A stretch of DNA of 64,000 nucleotides from an uncultured Alphaproteobacteria bacterium (GTDB lineage Bacteria > Pseudomonadota > Alphaproteobacteria > UBA8366 > GCA-2717185): positions 62,001 through 126,000 of the forward strand of contig CALSRA010000010.1 of assembly GCA_943788635.1 (NCBI GenBank). Direction: 5' to 3'. The position numbers and the translations under genes are program-made. The notes under the pieces are model-generated. The model did no database searches and was not told the DNA's origin. It saw only the letters and a program-made list of their open reading frames with translations. This document shows, one piece after another, positions 49,109-58,283 of this stretch; positions within the stretch are counted from its first letter, which is position 1, and every line of letters begins with the position of its first letter.

Positions 49109-49698
49109 TGGCCCGGATCGCCTGCCTGATTGTCGCCCTGTTTCTGCTCGGTGGCTGCTATGTCCCGGCCGCTTTTGAAGCGGACCTGAACATCGACAAG
49201 AGCGGAAAGTTCGCGTTCCGGTACAAGGGGGACCTTCTTGCGGTAACGCTTTTGCGCAAGCTCAGTTTCGGCGAGGTCACGGATAAGGATCTCAAGGAAC
49301 AGGCGGATGTTTACAAGCGGGACCTTGCCCGGGATACCGGGTTCAAGAAAATCGAACATCTGGAAAGCGCGTTCTATCGGGCCGAGTTTGATCGGCAGGG
49401 CGATATCATGAAGGAAAAGACCTTCAGTTTCGTGCGGTCGAATTCGCAGTTTCTGTCGGTGAAGCTGCGCGGGGACGGGTTGATCGAGCTGTTTGGCAAC
49501 AAGCCGCCGGAACGGCTCGTCAATGCACTGATCGAGCGTGGCTTCGACGTGCGGGGTGTGTTCCGTATTTGGACGAACGCCAAGGTTATCAGCCACAACG
49601 CGCCGCAGTCGCGCGAAGACTCGCCGCAAAAGGTCTATCAGTGGCAGATCAAATCAATGCGCGATACGCCCCCGTCGCTGATTTTGCAGCCGCAATAG
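49105..49698 (+). CDS. uncharacterised lipoprotein translationally coupled to the NHase-like operon
   Basis: lipobox FLLGGC; ATGA overlap with the stop of the upstream gene. Confidence 0.8.
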   Translation: MMARIACLIVALFLLGGCYVPAAFEADLNIDKSGKFAFRYKGDLLAVTLLRKLSFGEVTDKDLKEQADVYKRDLARDTGFKKIEHLESAFYRAEFDRQGDIMKEKTFSFVRSNSQFLSVKLRGDGLIELFGNKPPERLVNALIERGFDVRGVFRIWTNAKVISHNAPQSREDSPQKVYQWQIKSMRDTPPSLILQPQ

Positions 49699-49716
49699 AT
49701 TCTCCGTAGCGGTTCG

Positions 49717-50148
49717 ATGACCGGCTATGCCAGCCTATTTGTAACGGCGCTGCTCGCCGCGACACTGATCCCGATATCGTCGGAAGCGGTGCTTGCCGCG
49801 CTCAGTGTGGCGGAAGGGGCCGATGTCGCGCTGTTGATCGCGATTGCCAGTCTGGGCAATACGCTGGGGTCGGTGATCAACTGGCTGCTGGGCCGGTATT
49901 GCCTGCATTGGCAGGGCCGGCGCTGGTTTCCGGTCAAGAAAGAAACGCTGGACCGTGCGGCGGTGCGGTTTGACCGCTACGGAAAATGGTCGCTGCTGTT
50001 TGCCTGGTTGCCGATTGTCGGCGATCCGCTGACCTTTATTGCGGGTGTGCTGCGGGTGAATTTCTGGTTCTTCCTCGCCCTCGTCGGGGCGGGGAAAACG
50101 GTACGATATGTCGCTGTCGCGGCATTTGCAGATGGCGTATTTGGATAG
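49717..50148 (+). CDS. YqaA/DedA (VTT-domain) family membrane protein
   Basis: EAVLAALSVAEGADVALLIAIASLGNTLGSVINWLLGRY; FAWLPIVGDPLTFIAGVLRVNFWFFLALVGAGKTVRY. Confidence 0.82.
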   Translation: MTGYASLFVTALLAATLIPISSEAVLAALSVAEGADVALLIAIASLGNTLGSVINWLLGRYCLHWQGRRWFPVKKETLDRAAVRFDRYGKWSLLFAWLPIVGDPLTFIAGVLRVNFWFFLALVGAGKTVRYVAVAAFADGVFG

Positions 50149-50161
50149 CACATAAAGAAAA

Positions 50162-50189
50162 CCGCCCCGCGCTGTCAGGCGCGAGGCGG
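50162..50189. terminator. hairpin between convergent genes
   Basis: CCGCC-C-CGCGC-TGTCAG-GCGCG-A-GGCGG. Confidence 0.5.
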
Positions 50190-50218
50190 AAATTCGTCGT
50201 CGGTGGGTCTGGCTCGAA

Positions 50219-51815
50219 TTACGCGGCCTTGTAGATCCCGACCTTTTTAACGCTTTCTTCGACATAAGGTTCGAACTGCTTGAAGTTCGCCTCGAACCGG
50301 CCCCGCAGGTCGCCGGCGGTTGAATCATATGCCGACTTGTCCTGCCAGGTGTTGCGGGGCTGCAGCACTTCGGTCGGAACGTCGGGGCAGACATCGGGAA
50401 CCAGCAGCCCGAAATTCGGGTCCTGTGTTTCCGCGACCTGTGCGAGCCGACCATCGAGTGCCGCGCGCACCATGGCGCGGGTGTGGGAAATCTTCATCCG
50501 CGCCCCGGTGCCGTAGGAACCGCCCGACCAACCGGTATTCACCAGCCAGCAGCGTGCGCCCGTCTGTGCGATCCGTTCGCCCAGCATCTTGGCGTAGACC
50601 GAAGGGTGTCGCGGCATGAACGGTGCGCCGAAACAGGTCGAGAAAGTCGCCTGCGGTTCGGTGACGCCGCGTTCAGTGCCCGCAACGCGCGCGGTATAGC
50701 CGGACAGAAAGTGATACATCGCCTGATCGGCCGAAAGGCGGCTGATCGGCGGCAGGACGCCGAAAGCATCCGCCGTCAGCATGACCACATTGGCCGGCTG
50801 GCCGCCCTTGCCGCTTTCAACAATGTTGTCGATGAAATCGATCGGATAGGACGCGCGGGAGTTTTCCGCGAGGCTGCCGTCATCGAAGTTGGGCACGCGG
50901 GTGTGCGGGTCCAGTACCACGTTTTCCAGCACGGTGCCGAACCGCTTGGTGGTGGCGTAGATTTCCGGTTCCTGCTCCTGCGACAGGTTGATGACCTTCG
51001 CGTAGCAGCCGCCTTCGAAGTTGAAGACGCCGTTATCGGACCAGCCATGTTCGTCATCGCCGATCAGGCCGCGGGTGCCGTCAGCCGACAGGGTCGTCTT
51101 GCCGGTACCGGACAGGCCGAAGAAGATGCTTGTCGAACCGCTCGGCGCCCTGGTTGGCGGAACAATGCATGGGCAGCACGCCGCGTTCCGGCAGGATGTA
51201 GTTCAAATAGCCGAACACTGATTTCTTGATTTCACCGGCATAGCGCGTGCCGCCAATCAGGACCATCTGGCGATCGAAATTCATCAGGATGAAGGCTTCG
51301 GAGTTGACGCCGTCGGCCTCGCCGGCCGCTTGCATCATTGGCGCATGCATGATCGTCAGATCGGGCACGAAACCCTGGCGTTCGTTTTCCGGGACTTCGA
51401 TGAACATGTTGCGGGCAAACAGGCTGTGCCACGGGCTGTCTGTGATCACGCGGACGGACAGGCGATATCCCTGATCCGCCCCGGCATACAGATCCTGCAC
51501 ATACAGGTCCCGGTTCTGGTAATAGGCCAGCATCTTGGCATGCATGGCATCGAACCGTTCCGGCGCGATGGGCTTGTTGACGGGGCCCCACCAGACATTG
51601 TCATGGCTCGCGGGCGAATCGACGATGAACTTATCGTTGGCCGACCGGCCGGTGTATTTGCCGGTGTTTACCGACAAGGCACCGCCCTGTGAAACCGTGC
51701 CGAGGCCAAGACGGATTGTCGCTTCGTAAAGCGCCTCCGCCCCTAAATTCCACAACGTATTCGCGTTATTCAAAACGCCATGTTTCTCCAGCCCGTATTT
51801 GCTGATATGTGGCAC
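50219..51815 (-). pseudogene. pckA: phosphoenolpyruvate carboxykinase (ATP), apparent frameshift just upstream of the P-loop (~51140)
   Basis: GTG start 51815 (VPHISKYGLEKHG); [58 protein letters not shown] readable in the shifted frame; [33 protein letters not shown]. Confidence 0.93.
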
Positions 51816-52001
51816 CGATGGTTCCTCCGAACGGCAGCTGATTGAAAAAAAAACGTCCCAGGCACTCCGACGGGAATGCTGCGGTTCCTTATAACTCCTG
51901 ACAAGAAGAGTCGGGAACACCCCCAAATGGGTGACAAAACGACACTGCGAAAGATTATCGGTCTGAAATGGCGGAGCGCAACCGACCTGCGGTTGCAACG
52001 T

Positions 52002-52754
52002 TTACTTTTCCTGTGTGGCGTCTCGTCGCGCCTTTTTTGCCAGCTTGGCCAGCGTCATACGGGCGCTTTCCGCATCGTAAATTGCGGTGTCAAAAGGCAA
52101 CCGTGCGATCGCACCTTCGGATGCGAGATCAATGCCTTCGGGGTCAATACCGGTCATTCGCCACCCTGTCCCGGGCCGATCCAGAAGGGTGGATGCATAT
52201 AGGTCGATTGCATCGGCATGGTCGGTGTTCATATGGTCAATTATATCGGCTTCGCGCTCTGCCAGTGCCACTGTTGGACGTGGATCAAATAACAGGTCGG
52301 CTGCGGTGACCCAATCGATGCGCCCAAACCCGGCAACCAGATGCGCCCGCTCCACCGTGATTGTGTAAAAGGCGAAGTCGCCGAAACCGGCAAATGCATT
52401 GGCATCGGGATGCCTGGCGAGGTACCGGGCACGCAGCGCAGGGTCGGTCGTGACCGCAGCACGTCCCTGGATCGAGACACGGGGGCCGGTCAGCGGTTCC
52501 GCGTAGCCGGTTGTCCCGTCAATCAACAGCGATACCCGGGAATCCGCCGGGATGTTTTTTGTGTGTTCGGCCAGCCCTGAAATCAGCAAAATTGGGGATG
52601 CATCATATGCTGCCGCCATCATCACCAGTGACGCGTATGGCTCGCCATCGGTGTCGCGCATCCGCGTTGCCAGCGTCGCCCGGTTGGTGGCGCGGATCAG
52701 GTTGCGGGCGGTATCCGCCGGCGAAGGTTTCACTGTCCCGCCGTCAGTCGACAT
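52002..52754 (-). CDS. HugZ-like / pyridoxamine 5'-phosphate oxidase-fold protein with DUF2470-like C-terminus
   Basis: RATLATRMRDTDGEPYASLVMMAAAYDASPILLISGLAEHTKNI; IIDHMNTDHADAIDLYAS. Confidence 0.86.
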   Translation of the reverse strand: MSTDGGTVKPSPADTARNLIRATNRATLATRMRDTDGEPYASLVMMAAAYDASPILLISGLAEHTKNIPADSRVSLLIDGTTGYAEPLTGPRVSIQGRAAVTTDPALRARYLARHPDANAFAGFGDFAFYTITVERAHLVAGFGRIDWVTAADLLFDPRPTVALAEREADIIDHMNTDHADAIDLYASTLLDRPGTGWRMTGIDPEGIDLASEGAIARLPFDTAIYDAESARMTLAKLAKKARRDATQEK

Positions 52755-53220
52755 CGATGGGGACGCCGGCTTCCTGTTTCGAGCGGCGAATCGCCAAGGC
52801 TGATTTTACATTGCTGACGTTGGGGGCGGCCGTGAGTTGCGAGGTCAGGAAGCGGTTATAGGTATCCCAGTCATGCGCCACGATTTTCAGCAGGAAATCG
52901 GTTTCTCCCGCCAGCATGTGGCATTCCCGGACTTCCGGCCATCCTTCGACCAGTTTTTCGAACGCGATCAGGTCCGCCTCCGCCTGGCTGACAAGGCCGA
53001 CCTGGGCGAAGATAAGCACGCCGAACCCCAGCATTTCAGGATCGATGTCGGCGTGATACCCGTGGATATATCCGGCTTCTTCCAGTGCACGGACCCGGCG
53101 CAGGCAGGGTGGCGCGGATATGCCCGCTCGCCGGGCAAGCTCGACATTGGTCATGCGGCCGTCTTCCTGCAGATCGCGGAGGATGCGGCGGTCGATACGG
53201 TCGAGTTTGACCTGACTCAT
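52744..53220 (-). CDS. Lrp/AsnC family transcriptional regulator
   Basis: LDRIDRRILRDLQEDGRMTNVELARRAGISAPPCLRRVRALEEAGYI. Confidence 0.95.
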   Translation of the reverse strand: MSQVKLDRIDRRILRDLQEDGRMTNVELARRAGISAPPCLRRVRALEEAGYIHGYHADIDPEMLGFGVLIFAQVGLVSQAEADLIAFEKLVEGWPEVRECHMLAGETDFLLKIVAHDWDTYNRFLTSQLTAAPNVSNVKSALAIRRSKQEAGVPIDVD

Positions 53221-53391
53221 TTTATGTCCTGTTACGGAAGGCCGGGGAAAAACTGACTGGGTAATAATATTACAAAATCGGTCTTGCCACGCAAGCAGGC
53301 CTGCGGTGCCGCCTTGCCCGGATTCAGTGCGACCGGCATATTACGGGTCCATTCATGTTTATGACCGGCCCCGGAAGGGACGCGCTGCCTG

Positions 53392-54351
53392 ATGTCCGAA
53401 AAATTCGCCTGGGTTCTGACCGAAGGTATGGCCGGTATGGTGACGCAGGCTGTCGGCCTTGCCGAAGCAGTCGGTCTGCCCTTCATCCAGAAAACTGTCG
53501 CGGTACAGCCGCCCTGGCGCTGGCTGCCGCCGCGATTCTGGCCGCCGGGGGTCCTGGGGACAGCCCGGGGGGACGATACATTGGCCGCGCCCTGGCCGGA
53601 CCTGGTCATTTCCTGTGGCCGGAAATCCATTGGCCCGGCGCGGGAAATCCGGCGGCGCAGCGGCGGCAGGACCTTTATTGTCCATGTTCAGGACCCCCAC
53701 TTACCGTCGCGCGCCTTCGATGCGGTGGTGGTAGCGTCGCATGACCGATATGCCGGTGCGAATGTGATTGAAACCAAGGGTGCCCTGCACCGGGTTACAC
53801 CGGAACGGTTGCGCGCGGCGGCCGAAGAATATGCCTCGGCGCTGGCGGAATTGCCGCGCCCTCTGACAACGGTGCTGGTTGGCGGTCCCAATCGGGTTTA
53901 CCAGCTGACGCCGCAGGTCATGGCCGATTTCGCAACACGACTGGCGGCCTTTGCCCGTGACAACGGGGGGACGCTTCTGGTGACACCGTCGCGGCGTACG
54001 GGGGCGGAAAACGAAGCGGTACTGCGCGAAACTCTCCGGGAGTCCCGGGCCATTGTCTGGGATGGCAGCGGTGACAATCCGTATTTCGGCTATCTGGCGC
54101 ATGCGGATCAGATCGTGGCGACCTGCGATTCCGTCAGTATGGTTTCGGAAGCCTGCGCAACCGGCAAGCCCATCTATGTTTATGATCTGCCAGGTGGCAG
54201 CGAGAAATTTCGCCGGTTTCACAGCCTGTTGCAGAACGAGGGAATTACCAGGCCATTCACGGGCGTGGTTTCCGAATGGTCCTATCCCTATTTCGATGAA
54301 ACGGCGGAGGTTGGCGCGGAAATCCGCCGCCGGCTGGAACGCCGGTCCTAG
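53392..54351 (+). CDS. ELM1/GtrOC1-like (DUF1022) family protein
   Basis: WVLTEGMAGMVTQAVGLAEAVGLP, DLVISCGRKSIGPAREIRR, FIVHVQDPH, ATCDSVSMVSEACATGKPIYVYDLPGGSEKFRRFH. Confidence 0.87.
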   Translation: MSEKFAWVLTEGMAGMVTQAVGLAEAVGLPFIQKTVAVQPPWRWLPPRFWPPGVLGTARGDDTLAAPWPDLVISCGRKSIGPAREIRRRSGGRTFIVHVQDPHLPSRAFDAVVVASHDRYAGANVIETKGALHRVTPERLRAAAEEYASALAELPRPLTTVLVGGPNRVYQLTPQVMADFATRLAAFARDNGGTLLVTPSRRTGAENEAVLRETLRESRAIVWDGSGDNPYFGYLAHADQIVATCDSVSMVSEACATGKPIYVYDLPGGSEKFRRFHSLLQNEGITRPFTGVVSEWSYPYFDETAEVGAEIRRRLERRS

Positions 54352-54486
54352 CGCGCTGGAAAAGTGACCGGTATTCCCAGCGACGATTGGACGCGGCGCG
54401 GCGCGGCAATGGCAATTGCCAAGATTCCGCAGAATCCCTATACCTTTTGTTGGCTGGCATTCTGCCGGCCTCCTTAATTCATCCGC

Positions 54487-56424
54487 TTGGAAGCGGCAGC
54501 GAAGGGCGGTCTCGTGGCTCTCGATATTGATACCTTCAGCAACGCCTCAGGCGGGTTCAGTCTTTTCAAGGCGCTGGGCCACCCTCTTGCGGCGCCGAAA
54601 TTCCGCGCATTGCTGGCGCGTCTGTCCAAATGCGGGCCGGTCGCGGTGTATGACCCGCTGGGACAGGCTTCTGCCTTTGCCTCCCTGCATGACATGACCG
54701 CGCTGGATATTGCCGGTGTCTACGTTCAGGACGTGGATGCGATCGGCGGGACGGCGCTGGGCTGCACGGCCGAACCGGTCTCCGCCCTGGCGGATAGCGG
54801 CGTGAAGACTGTGCTGGTGCTGTCATTCGATGCAGCGCGATTGATCGATCATATCCGCCACCTGCTGCCGGCTGGCGCCGAAACCCAAAGTCTCGACGCC
54901 GGGCGGTTGGACGCGGCGATGCTGACCAACCGGCGGCGCTACCTGGACCCGATAAACTTCGCGACCAATTTTGCATTTTTCCGCGATTCGGACGGTCATC
55001 ACACGCGGCTGGTGACGGCGAATTACTGGGGCGGGTATGGCGCAGTCGGGACAAAGTTCTGGTTCCGTCTGATGGATGATCAGGGCGAAACGCTGGCCGA
55101 CTGGTGGATGGATGCGCCCGCAGCCAACGGGGTGATCACGGTTGACAGTGCCGATATTCGCCAGCGATTCGGTCTCGACGTATTTACCGGCCAGCTTTTC
55201 ATCCATGTTGTCGGCGGCGCGGGGCACGACATCGTCAAATATGCGCTCGATACCTATGGTGATTCCGATACGGTGATGTCCTGCACGCATGACGCCAATG
55301 CCTGGCCATCGGACCTGTATGCGGGGCTGCCGGCGCCGGGCCCGGGGGAAACAGTCGTCCTGTGGATCCAGAACAGTCATCCCTGCCCGATCCCCGCCGG
55401 TTCGGTCGGGTTGAACGCGATGGGGTATGAAGATACCGCTTGGCTGGATGTTTCCGTTCCGGCTTTTGGCAGCTATGCGCTGGATGTTGCGGCATTATTG
55501 CCGGACCTGCGCTGGCCGGGACAGATCGAAATCCGGGCAGGCAAGCATTTCGTACGGCCACGCTATGAGGTGATAACGAAATCCGGGCGGCGCCGGATTT
55601 CCCATCCCAATGTCGAGCGGGTTGATCTTGAAGCCGATCCGCGGATTCCGGAACTGGGCAATCTGCTGGGCAAGGGATACCTGCTTCCTGCACCCGTGTT
55701 ACCGCTGGACCGGTTCACGTCCTGCCTGCTGCCGACACCGATGTCGACGGCGCAGGTGGATCTGCCGGTGGCGGCAATTGTTTACAGCGCCGCTGGTGAT
55801 GAGGTCGCGCGCCATACGTTCGGCAAGCTGCCCCGCAACCACGAAGCGCTGCTGGAACTCGATACCGTGCTGAATGGAAGCGGCCGCTTGCCGGAAGGAT
55901 ACGGCCATGTCGAACTGATGTATGATTTTGTCGATGGCGGTTCGGCGGATGGCTGGTTGCACGGGTTGTTCCGGTATACGGACCGCGAAACAGGCCATGC
56001 GGCGGATACCAGCTTCGGCGCGCATGTATTCAATACAGTGCTCACCTACCGGAACGAACCGCAATCATATTCCGGGCCGGCGCCGGGTCTGAGCACCCGG
56101 CTTTTTCTGCGTCTTGGCCCGGCACCGGTTGATACGATGTGTCACCTGATCTACCCCGCGTCGACCCCCTGGCATGCCCATTCGGACACCATGCTTGTAT
56201 TGTATGATGCTACCGGAGCGGTCGTCGCCGAAAAATCCGTCGTCATTCCGTGCGGTGGCTCGCTGTACTGGCGCTACGGGGAAACTTTTGATTCGGCTGC
56301 GCGAAATGCCGCAGGCGACAATGGTTATGTCCTGATCCGGGACACAACATGCCGGTTATTCGGGTATCACGGGCTTATCAATGGGGCGGGCAGTTTCAGT
56401 CTGGACCACATGTTCGGGTTTTGA
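54487..56424 (+). CDS. large uncharacterised protein (up to 645 aa; start uncertain)
   Basis: long ORF with coding-like composition; I recognise no family; TTG start at 54487, alternative GTG at 54514. Confidence 0.82.
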   Translation: MEAAAKGGLVALDIDTFSNASGGFSLFKALGHPLAAPKFRALLARLSKCGPVAVYDPLGQASAFASLHDMTALDIAGVYVQDVDAIGGTALGCTAEPVSALADSGVKTVLVLSFDAARLIDHIRHLLPAGAETQSLDAGRLDAAMLTNRRRYLDPINFATNFAFFRDSDGHHTRLVTANYWGGYGAVGTKFWFRLMDDQGETLADWWMDAPAANGVITVDSADIRQRFGLDVFTGQLFIHVVGGAGHDIVKYALDTYGDSDTVMSCTHDANAWPSDLYAGLPAPGPGETVVLWIQNSHPCPIPAGSVGLNAMGYEDTAWLDVSVPAFGSYALDVAALLPDLRWPGQIEIRAGKHFVRPRYEVITKSGRRRISHPNVERVDLEADPRIPELGNLLGKGYLLPAPVLPLDRFTSCLLPTPMSTAQVDLPVAAIVYSAAGDEVARHTFGKLPRNHEALLELDTVLNGSGRLPEGYGHVELMYDFVDGGSADGWLHGLFRYTDRETGHAADTSFGAHVFNTVLTYRNEPQSYSGPAPGLSTRLFLRLGPAPVDTMCHLIYPASTPWHAHSDTMLVLYDATGAVVAEKSVVIPCGGSLYWRYGETFDSAARNAAGDNGYVLIRDTTCRLFGYHGLINGAGSFSLDHMFGF

Positions 56425-56507
56425 AGGCGTTGATTATTGGCGCGATGCGCCAATATGTATCTGTAGAAACCAAGAATAACAGTATTCAGGGCAGGGGCCG
56501 GTTGTAG

Positions 56508-57404
56508 ATGAAAGCGGATTGGGACAGGCTGCGCGTCTTTCATGACGTTGCCGACGCTGGCAGTTTTACGCATGCCGGGGCGACGCTGAATCTGAGCCAG
56601 TCCGCGGTCAGTCGACAGATCAGCGCGCTTGAAGAAAGCCTGAATGTCACATTGTTTCACCGGCATGCACGGGGGCTGATGCTGACCGAGCAGGGTGAGC
56701 TGCTGTATGCGACGGTCAAGAATGTGTTCAACGAATTGGTCGTCGTCGAAGCGGAACTCAGCGAAACTCGGGAGCGTCCTTCCGGTCCGTTGAAAGTGAC
56801 GACCACGGTTTCCTTCGGGTCGACCTGGTTGACGCCGCGAATCAAGGAATTTGTCGAACTTTACCCCGAAATTGATTTCAGCCTCATCCTGACGGATACG
56901 GAACTCGACGTTTCGATGCGCAAGGCCGATATCGGGATTCGACTGACACCGCCGCGCCAGTCCGACCTGATCCAGCGTCAATTGCTGACGCTGCCGACCC
57001 ATGTATATGGGGCCCGGGAGTATCTCGACGCACATGGCACGCCCCAGACTCCCGAAGACCTGAATGACCATAAACTGATTGTTTATGGCGATGATTTGCC
57101 GCCCCCGGTGCCGACGATCAACTGGTTACTCGACCTTGGCGCTCGGGAAGGCGTCGCCCGGCGTCCGGCGCTTCGGGTCAATAATGTCTATGGAATCTAT
57201 CGCGCGGTGCGCAGCGGCCTGGGGCTGGCAGGGTTGCCGGACTATATGATTCCCGAAGATGTTAACCTTGTGAAAGTTCTGCCTGAAATCGATGGGCCGA
57301 CGATTCAGGCCTTTTTTGTGTACCCGGAAGAGCTTCGCCATTCCAAGCGTATTGGTATCTTTCGGGACTTCCTTCTAAAGAAGGTAGAAGAATCAAAAAT
57401 ATAG
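56508..57404 (+). CDS. LysR family transcriptional regulator
   Basis: DWDRLRVFHDVADAGSFTHAGATLNLSQSAVSRQISALEESLNVTLFHRHARGLMLTEQG. Confidence 0.95.
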   Translation: MKADWDRLRVFHDVADAGSFTHAGATLNLSQSAVSRQISALEESLNVTLFHRHARGLMLTEQGELLYATVKNVFNELVVVEAELSETRERPSGPLKVTTTVSFGSTWLTPRIKEFVELYPEIDFSLILTDTELDVSMRKADIGIRLTPPRQSDLIQRQLLTLPTHVYGAREYLDAHGTPQTPEDLNDHKLIVYGDDLPPPVPTINWLLDLGAREGVARRPALRVNNVYGIYRAVRSGLGLAGLPDYMIPEDVNLVKVLPEIDGPTIQAFFVYPEELRHSKRIGIFRDFLLKKVEESKI

Positions 57405-57559
57405 TGGTCTTTCTGGAATATTTCTCAGGTATGCATTTTGCGCATGGCTGAATTGTTAAATTCCCATTAGCAAATGATACGGCGACGCAGTATCTATCAA
57501 TCACCTCGTTGTTGCATTGCAACAACACATGCTTCGACTTCCATGCAAAAGCTTGGGTT

Positions 57560-57645
57560 TAAGGGTTGCAAGACTCTTCGTCTTCCAGACGTGAAGCCTC
57601 CCTGTTCAAACTGCCGGTAGGACATTGTCCTACCGGCTTTTTTTT
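57560..57645 (+). ncRNA. candidate small RNA ending in an intrinsic terminator
   Basis: AAGAC-TCTTC-GTCTT hairpin, unpaired stretch with CCTCCC, then perfect terminator hairpin + T8 in a non-coding gap. Confidence 0.35.
57613..57645 (+). terminator. rho-independent terminator
   Basis: GCCGGTAGGAC-ATT-GTCCTACCGGC followed by TTTTTTTT. Confidence 0.88.
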
Positions 57646-57716
57646 ATTTTTAAACCATATGGCGAAGCTGGCATTCGTTGACGGTGCCAGGGCGGTTGCG
57701 CCCGCTGAAACGCGTT

Positions 57717-58044
57717 TCAGTAACGCGGCATTGATGGATCGATTTCGCGTGACCAGGCATCAACCCCGCCACGCAGGCTAATGGCATTGCTGAATTCCGT
57801 TCTGGTGCAGCCAGGCGGTCACCTGCAGGCTGCGGGCGCCGTGATGGCAGACGACGACCAGTTTCTCGTCCGTCGGCAAGCGGTCGAGGTAGCCCGGGAC
57901 TTCATGCATGGGGATGTTGGTGCTGCCGTCGAACGCACATACCGCGATTTCCGGCGGGTTGCGAACATCCAGAACCGTCATCGTTTCTTCGTTTCGGCGC
58001 ATTTCATCGAATTGCTGTACCGACATTTCCATTGATTGGTCCAT
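57717..58044 (-). CDS. rhodanese-like domain protein, apparent frameshift near the C-terminus
   Basis: MDQSMEMSVQQFDEMRRNEETMTVLDVRNPPEIAVC...VVVCHHGARSLQVTAWLHQNGIQ, continued in the other frame as NAISLRGGVDAWSREIDPSMPRY*. Confidence 0.85.
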
Positions 58045-58206
58045 CGCCAATTGCTCCTTGATATATGCTCTTTGCGGCAATGTGTTGGATATGGGGCGGA
58101 AAGGCAATGCGCCGGTGATCAAGCGGCTTTTTCCGCACCGATACGCGAATTTCAATCGTCTGGTGCATTGTCCAAAAAGGGAGTCGCTGCTATAGACAGC
58201 GGCGTT

Positions 58207-58283
58207 GGGCCCGTAGTTCAGTTGGTTAGAACAGACCGCTCATAACGGTCGGGTCGTAGGTTCGAGTCCTACCGGGCCCACCA
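58207..58283 (+). tRNA. tRNA with anticodon CAT (Met or Ile2), CCA encoded
   Basis: GGGCCCGTAGTTCAGTTGGTTAGAACAGACCGCTCATAACGGTCGGGTCGTAGGTTCGAGTCCTACCGGGCCCACCA; GACCG-CTCATAA-CGGTC anticodon arm. Confidence 0.94.
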
